A stretch of 10,522 nucleotides of DNA, from contig JAGPVU010000019.1 in assembly GCA_018066825.1 (NCBI GenBank), positions 1 through 10,522 of the forward strand. The letters are read 5' to 3'. This document shows positions 6,804-10,522 of the stretch, piece after piece (position 1 is the first letter of the stretch; every line of letters starts with the position of its first letter). The stretch is from Cycloclasticus sp. (GTDB lineage: Bacteria > Pseudomonadota > Gammaproteobacteria > Methylococcales > Cycloclasticaceae). Made by a program: the position numbers and the translations under genes. The notes beneath the pieces were generated by a model. It saw only the letters and a list, made by a program, of their open reading frames with translations. It searched no databases and was not told the origin of the DNA.

Positions 6804-7280
6804 CTACGTTTCATCGGAATTATCGCTATAGGGGTTACCAATACCAATACTATCGAGTAATTTTATTTCTAAATTTTCCATCACCATCGCCTGCTCTGAC
6901 TCTACGTGATCATAGCCTTGTAGGTGCAAGCAACCATGAATAACCATGTGTGCCCAGTGCGATAGGCCAAGCTTCCCTTGCTGCTCCGCTTGTTCTTCAA
7001 CAATAGGCGCACAAATAACCAAGTCGCCTAATATGTCCTCCGTTAAGGCATCGTCTGGCATACCATTGGGCATTTCAAAAGGAAAACTCAACACATTGGT
7101 CGCCCCCTCTTTTTGCCGGTAAGTCGTATTCAATTCTGCAGATTCCACTTGATCGACGATTCTAATCACCACATCGGCGCCTTGACGCGCTGACTCTGTC
7201 GCTAAGCCGACCCATTGGATAAACTGCTCTTGGTTCGGTAAGGACTGGCTAGTACTCGCTATTTGGATTTCGACCGTCAT
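6804..7280 (-). CDS. ybeY: Endoribonuclease YbeY
   Basis: A single-strand-specific, metal-dependent endoribonuclease needed for 16S rRNA 3'-end maturation and ribosome quality control. The 158 residues match the family (about 155). The zinc motif H-x3-H-x5-H is HGCLHLQGYDH (H115, H119, H125). The conserved TYRQKEGATNVLSFPFE (53-69) and EDILGDLVIC (81-90) are also present. Its ATG overlaps the phoH stop codon as ATGA and no Shine-Dalgarno is visible, so translation is probably coupled to phoH. This fits the known functional partnership of YbeY and YbeZ. Confidence 0.96.
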   Translation of the reverse strand: MTVEIQIASTSQSLPNQEQFIQWVGLATESARQGADVVIRIVDQVESAELNTTYRQKEGATNVLSFPFEMPNGMPDDALTEDILGDLVICAPIVEEQAEQQGKLGLSHWAHMVIHGCLHLQGYDHVESEQAMVMENLEIKLLDSIGIGNPYSDNSDET

Positions 7281-8239
7281 GACGGATTATGTTTTTCGTA
7301 GGCCGCGACAATTTTTTGCACAATCGGGTGTCGCACCACATCATTGCTATCAAACTGTGTAAAACTGATCCCTTGAATGCCCTGTAAAATATTGAGTACC
7401 TGTTTTAGACCTGACTCGGTGTGTTTTGGTAAATCTATTTGCGTGATGTCACCGGTTACCACCACCGTTGAACCAAAGCCAATTCGGGTGAGAAACATTT
7501 TTATTTGCTCAGGCGTGGTGTTTTGCGCTTCGTCTAAAATAATAAACGCTTCATTCAAGGTACGCCCTCGCATAAACGCTAATGGGGCTATTTCAATGAT
7601 ATTTTTTTCAATTAAACGTTCAACCCGTTCCACCCCTAACATCTCGTACAAGGCATCGTATAGCGGCCGTAAGTAAGGGTTGATTTTTTCGCTCAAATCG
7701 CCCGGCAAAAAACCTAGACGTTCACCGGCTTCTACTGCGGGCCGCGCCAAGATAATACGCGCTACTTTTTCTGCTTCTAATGCTTCCACTGCACAGGCAA
7801 CAGCGAGATACGTTTTACCGGTACCCGCTGGACCTATACCAAAAACAATATCATTTTCTGGCATGCTTTTAACGTAACTACGTTGATGGCCACCGCGCGG
7901 TTTAATGATTTTTTTTCGCGTACGGATGACTGTCGTGTCATCAATCACGGCTTGTTTGCTAATTTCCATTTGGCTTTCCTGTAGGAGCAAGTGGACCTTT
8001 TCCGGCGTTAAATGATCTGTTTCGGTACATTTATAAAGGTACTGTAAGGCCGACACCGCGGTAACAACATCATCTTTATGCCCACAGACATTGAAATGAT
8101 TGCCGCGATTTTTAACCTCAACGTGTAAGCGCTGCTCTAGTTGAATTAGGTGTTCGTTAAATTGGCCGCATAGATCAGCTAAGCGTTTATTATTCGCGGG
8201 GGCAAGATTTAAGTCGACAGTTGTTGGTTGACTGTTCAA
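7277..8239 (-). CDS. ybeZ: PhoH-like ATPase (YbeZ)
   Basis: A cytosolic PhoH-family NTPase with predicted RNA-helicase-like function, acting with YbeY in RNA processing. The 320 residues have Walker A GPAGTGKT (136-143), RPAVEAGE.LGFLPGDL (166-182), Walker B IILDEAQN (233-240) and GDITQIDLP (263-271). The N-terminal part (8-53) aligns with E. coli YbeZ (AxNxxRLxxLCG, NHF). The C-terminus is shorter than in E. coli, which has a charged tail. The start is TTG at 8239: read upstream, the frame meets a stop (8282-8284) without any ATG, GTG or TTG, and no good start follows soon. The TTG is 1 nt after the miaB stop and the only purine-rich stretch (GAGAGG) is about 16 nt upstream, so initiation likely depends on ribosomes finishing miaB. 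Confidence 0.94.
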   Translation of the reverse strand: MNSQPTTVDLNLAPANNKRLADLCGQFNEHLIQLEQRLHVEVKNRGNHFNVCGHKDDVVTAVSALQYLYKCTETDHLTPEKVHLLLQESQMEISKQAVIDDTTVIRTRKKIIKPRGGHQRSYVKSMPENDIVFGIGPAGTGKTYLAVACAVEALEAEKVARIILARPAVEAGERLGFLPGDLSEKINPYLRPLYDALYEMLGVERVERLIEKNIIEIAPLAFMRGRTLNEAFIILDEAQNTTPEQIKMFLTRIGFGSTVVVTGDITQIDLPKHTESGLKQVLNILQGIQGISFTQFDSNDVVRHPIVQKIVAAYEKHNPS

Positions 8240-8240
8240 A

Positions 8241-9614
8241 TTAGGAAACTGACAGCCTCTCGGTGCTTTGTGTGGCCGGCTTTAAATCCACCTTTATTAC
8301 GCGCCCTCTCAATGAATTAGGCAATGCCTCAGTAATCAATAGGTCCACAAATTGGCCCGCTAAGCGAGTTGGCCCTGCAAAATTAACCACCCGGTTATTT
8401 TCTGTTCGTCCGGTCATTTGCAATGAGTTTTTCTTCGATTCACCTTCAACCAACACCCGCTGTACCGTACCCAGCATAGCGTCAGAAATCTCTGCGGTTT
8501 GTCGCGCAATAATTGCCTGTAAACGCTCAAGCCGTTGTTTCTTTATATCCATGCTGACTTCATCAGGCATATCGGCAGCAGGCGTCCCTGGGCGAGCGCT
8601 AAAAATAAAGCTATACGACAGATCAAAACCAATGGTTTCTATCAGTCTAATCGTTTGTTCAAACTCTTCGTCTGTTTCTTGTGGGAAGCCGACGATAAAA
8701 TCAGATGAAAAACTCATTTTAGGCCGTATTTTTTTTAACCGCGCTAACTTGTCTATGTACATTTCAATCTCATGCCCACGCTTCATTCGCGCTAGCACGC
8801 TATTGCTACCACTTTGTACCGGTAAATGCAGGTGATCGACCAGTTCGGGGATATCTTCATATGCCTGAATCAGGTTATCGCTAAACTCTTTCGGATGCGA
8901 GGTGGTATAGCGAATCCGATCAATGCCTTCTATCGCGGCGACGTAGTGCAGCAGTAAAGCAAAGTCGGCGCTGTCACCATCAGCCATATCGCCGCGGTAA
9001 GCGTTAACGTTTTGACCGAGCAGATTAACTTCTCTCACGCCTTGCGACGCCAAACTGGAGACTTCAGCGATAACGTCATCGAGAGGTCGACTCACTTCTT
9101 CGCCACGGGTATAAGGCACAACACAAAAAGTACAATATTTACTGCAGCCTTCCATGATTGAAACAAAGGCTTTGGGGCCTTCTGCGCGCGGTTCGGGCAA
9201 ATTATCAAATTTCTCGATTTCGGGAAAAGAAATATCCATCACTAATTTCTTTTTTGTCTGCGCTAAATCCAGCATGGCCGGCAAACGGTGTAAGGTTTGC
9301 GGACCAAAAACCACATCGACGTAGGGTGCACGGCGACGAATAACCTTGCCTTCCTGACTGGCAACGCAGCCACCCACACCAATTAACAAGTCTTTATTGC
9401 GCTCTTTAAGTGGTCGCCAACGACCGAGCTGGTGAAACACTCTCTCTTGCGCTTTTTCGCGAATAGAGCAGGTATTTAACAACAGCACATCGGCTTCTTC
9501 TTCGTTGTCAGTTATCACCATGCCATGCGAAGCCGCCAGCACATCAGCCATCTTTTCAGAATCATATTCATTCATCTGACAGCCGTGGGTTCGTATAAAT
9601 AATTTTTTAGTCAT
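8241..9614 (-). CDS. miaB: tRNA-2-methylthio-N6-adenosine synthase MiaB
   Basis: A radical-SAM methylthiotransferase converting i6A37 to ms2i6A37 in tRNAs that read codons beginning with U. The 457 residues have all three domains. The N-terminal UPF0004 domain carries the auxiliary cluster cysteines C12, C49 and C83. The radical-SAM domain has C157-x3-C161-x2-C164 (GCSKYCTFC). A TRAM domain lies at about 384-442 with GRTENNRVVNF. Similarity to E. coli MiaB is strong along the length (GCQMNEYDS, NTCSIREKAQE, IGVGGCVASQEG, DISFPEIEKFD). The start matches E. coli MTKKL. The upstream 51 nt to the ABC permease gene contain a TAAAAT hexamer (complement of 9625-9630) but no Shine-Dalgarno; the promoter is not clear. 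First gene of the miaB-ybeZ-ybeY-corC-lnt operon. Confidence 0.97.
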   Translation of the reverse strand: MTKKLFIRTHGCQMNEYDSEKMADVLAASHGMVITDNEEEADVLLLNTCSIREKAQERVFHQLGRWRPLKERNKDLLIGVGGCVASQEGKVIRRRAPYVDVVFGPQTLHRLPAMLDLAQTKKKLVMDISFPEIEKFDNLPEPRAEGPKAFVSIMEGCSKYCTFCVVPYTRGEEVSRPLDDVIAEVSSLASQGVREVNLLGQNVNAYRGDMADGDSADFALLLHYVAAIEGIDRIRYTTSHPKEFSDNLIQAYEDIPELVDHLHLPVQSGSNSVLARMKRGHEIEMYIDKLARLKKIRPKMSFSSDFIVGFPQETDEEFEQTIRLIETIGFDLSYSFIFSARPGTPAADMPDEVSMDIKKQRLERLQAIIARQTAEISDAMLGTVQRVLVEGESKKNSLQMTGRTENNRVVNFAGPTRLAGQFVDLLITEALPNSLRGRVIKVDLKPATQSTERLSVS

Positions 9615-9665
9615 ATTAAAGCGAATTTTACCACATCACTGGCAGATAAAACCAAGCTAAACGCC

Positions 9666-10475
9666 TCAACGAGGGCCGGCGGTTTTTTTCACCATCATCC
9701 CTTTTGACGGGTTATAACCCCAAACTGCAAGCAGCATGAAAACAACAAATGCCAGCAAGGTATACACGAAGGCATAGACGTTTAATTGTCCGTAGAGTGC
9801 AAAGCGAACAAATTCAACTGCTTGTGAAAAGGGGTTATAGCTAGCCAAGGTGTACAACAGCAAGCTCGACTCTTTGATCTTCCATAAGGGATATAAGGCC
9901 GTAGACATAAAAAACATCGGGAAAATAACAAAGTTCATCACCCCCGCAAAGTTTTCTAATTGCTTGATAAACGATGACAGCAGCATCCCTAAGGCACCCA
10001 GCATTAAACCCGATAAAACCAGCGCTGGAAACAGGCTAAAATACCCCTGCCAAGGTGCTTGAATATCATAAAACCAGGCAATCAACAAAAACACATACAC
10101 CTGCAAAATTGACACAAACGTACCCGCCAATAGCTTGCTAGTCAGTAGAAACCAACGCGGCAAGGGGCTAATCAATAAGGTTTTCATGCTACCCATTTCG
10201 CGGTCGTATACCATCGATAACGAGCTTTGCATACCGTTGAATAACTGAATCATGCCGATCAAACCCGCGGCAATGTATACTTCGTACAAAATATAGGTTT
10301 GATACGGCGGGATAATGGCAATCCCCAGTGTTGAGCGAAAACCCGCAGCAAAAACAAACAGCCAGACCAAGGGTCTTACTAAGGCAGCAATAAAGCGCTC
10401 ACGTTGGCGTAAAAACCGCCATAACTCACGTTTCACAATACCCTTTAGTGCGATAAAGGCGTGATCGAGCTTCAT
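9666..10475 (-). CDS. ABC-2 type exporter permease
   Basis: The membrane subunit of a two-gene ABC exporter of the ABC-2 type (the DrrB/NodJ-like group). The 269 residues start with a charged amphipathic segment and have about six hydrophobic spans (near 31-46, 63-80, 112-136, 148-171, 178-196 and 233-254). The cytoplasmic motif YDREMGSMKTLLISPLPRW (90-108) is characteristic. AGFRSTL.IAIIPPYQTY (44-61) and NFAGVMNFVIFPMFFMSTALYPLW (175-198) recall the permease subfamily found next to PQQ-dependent alcohol dehydrogenases (PedC-like); that assignment rests on memory and is moderate. The ATG overlaps the stop of the preceding gene (ATGA), with AGG 10 nt upstream. The exported substrate is unknown. 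Confidence 0.85.
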   Translation of the reverse strand: MKLDHAFIALKGIVKRELWRFLRQRERFIAALVRPLVWLFVFAAGFRSTLGIAIIPPYQTYILYEVYIAAGLIGMIQLFNGMQSSLSMVYDREMGSMKTLLISPLPRWFLLTSKLLAGTFVSILQVYVFLLIAWFYDIQAPWQGYFSLFPALVLSGLMLGALGMLLSSFIKQLENFAGVMNFVIFPMFFMSTALYPLWKIKESSLLLYTLASYNPFSQAVEFVRFALYGQLNVYAFVYTLLAFVVFMLLAVWGYNPSKGMMVKKTAGPR

Positions 10476-10522
10476 ACGCTTTGCACCTGCGTTAGATGTT
10501 TGAACGCCTGCGAAATAGACTC
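10472..10522 (-). CDS. C-terminal end of the ABC exporter ATPase (partial)
   Basis: The minus strand reads ESISQAFKHLTQVQSV then TGA, overlapping the permease ATG by 4 nt (ATGA). A tail of the form S-I-x-x-A-F-x-H-L-T is usual for ABC-2 exporter ATPases of the DrrA/CcmA type, and ATPase-before-permease is the normal order. The rest, including Walker motifs, lies beyond the right edge. The permease frame is also open here, so the assignment relies on the tail motif and the overlap. Confidence 0.65.
   Translation of the reverse strand, partial: ESISQAFKHLTQVQSV

Noticed and set aside
6170..6943. Several plus-strand open frames opposite corC and ybeY
   Set aside because: All lie antisense to well-supported genes and are Ser-rich or repetitive without domain features.
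7277..8239. Phosphate-starvation PhoH role for the ATPase
   Set aside because: Gene order with miaB and ybeY and the sequence match YbeZ; no Pho-box-like repeat was seen upstream.
8263..8835. Long open frame (190 codons) on the plus strand opposite miaB
   Set aside because: It is wholly antisense to a certain miaB, has low-complexity Ser/Arg-rich composition typical of shadow frames, and shows no recognisable motif.

Overview
The window looks like chromosome from a gammaproteobacterium, probably a marine hydrocarbon degrader. Two things suggest this. The housekeeping block miaB-phoH-ybeY-corC-lnt is in the usual gammaproteobacterial order, with proteins very like those of E. coli. Next to it lies a two-gene hydrocarbon-oxidation module closely resembling XylM/XylA. 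Base composition looks like mid-40s % GC by eye and even throughout. A Cycloclasticus-like organism would fit, but that is inference; nothing in the window fixes the genus.

Layout, left to right. (1) 36-557, plus strand: a DUF1451/YbeL-type zinc-ribbon protein. (2) 558-792: a 235-nt non-coding gap with a CRP/FNR-like palindrome (706-721) and a possible promoter. (3) 793-2988, plus strand: a XylM-like membrane di-iron hydroxylase followed 12 nt later by its XylA-like ferredoxin/FAD/NADH reductase. (4) 2995-4404, minus strand: an exported DUF1329 protein, convergent with xylA across only 6 nt. (5) 4388-9614, minus strand, transcribed right to left: miaB, phoH-like (ybeZ), ybeY, corC (ybeX) and lnt. 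These are tightly packed, and the DUF1329 gene overlaps the end of lnt by 17 nt, so it is effectively the last gene of that operon. (6) 9666-10522, minus strand: an ABC-2 type permease and the last 16 codons of the gene before it, very probably its ATPase, joined by an ATGA overlap.

How the genes work together. XylM and XylA form a complete electron chain, NADH to FAD to [2Fe-2S] to di-iron site, that would hydroxylate a hydrocarbon methyl group to an alcohol at the inner membrane. The next steps (alcohol and aldehyde dehydrogenases) and any dedicated regulator are not in the window. DUF1329 proteins are exported and are often seen near hydrocarbon, sterol and solvent genes, so this one may serve uptake or envelope adaptation for the same substrate. 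The ABC permease resembles the subfamily found beside PQQ-dependent alcohol dehydrogenases, which could handle the alcohol product. The miaB-to-lnt genes cover tRNA modification, RNA processing, metal or membrane homeostasis and lipoprotein maturation, and are unrelated to catabolism except by position.

No RNA genes, insertion sequences, CRISPR arrays, att sites or convincing rho-independent terminators were found. Two genes use non-ATG starts: phoH-like (TTG) and lnt (GTG).
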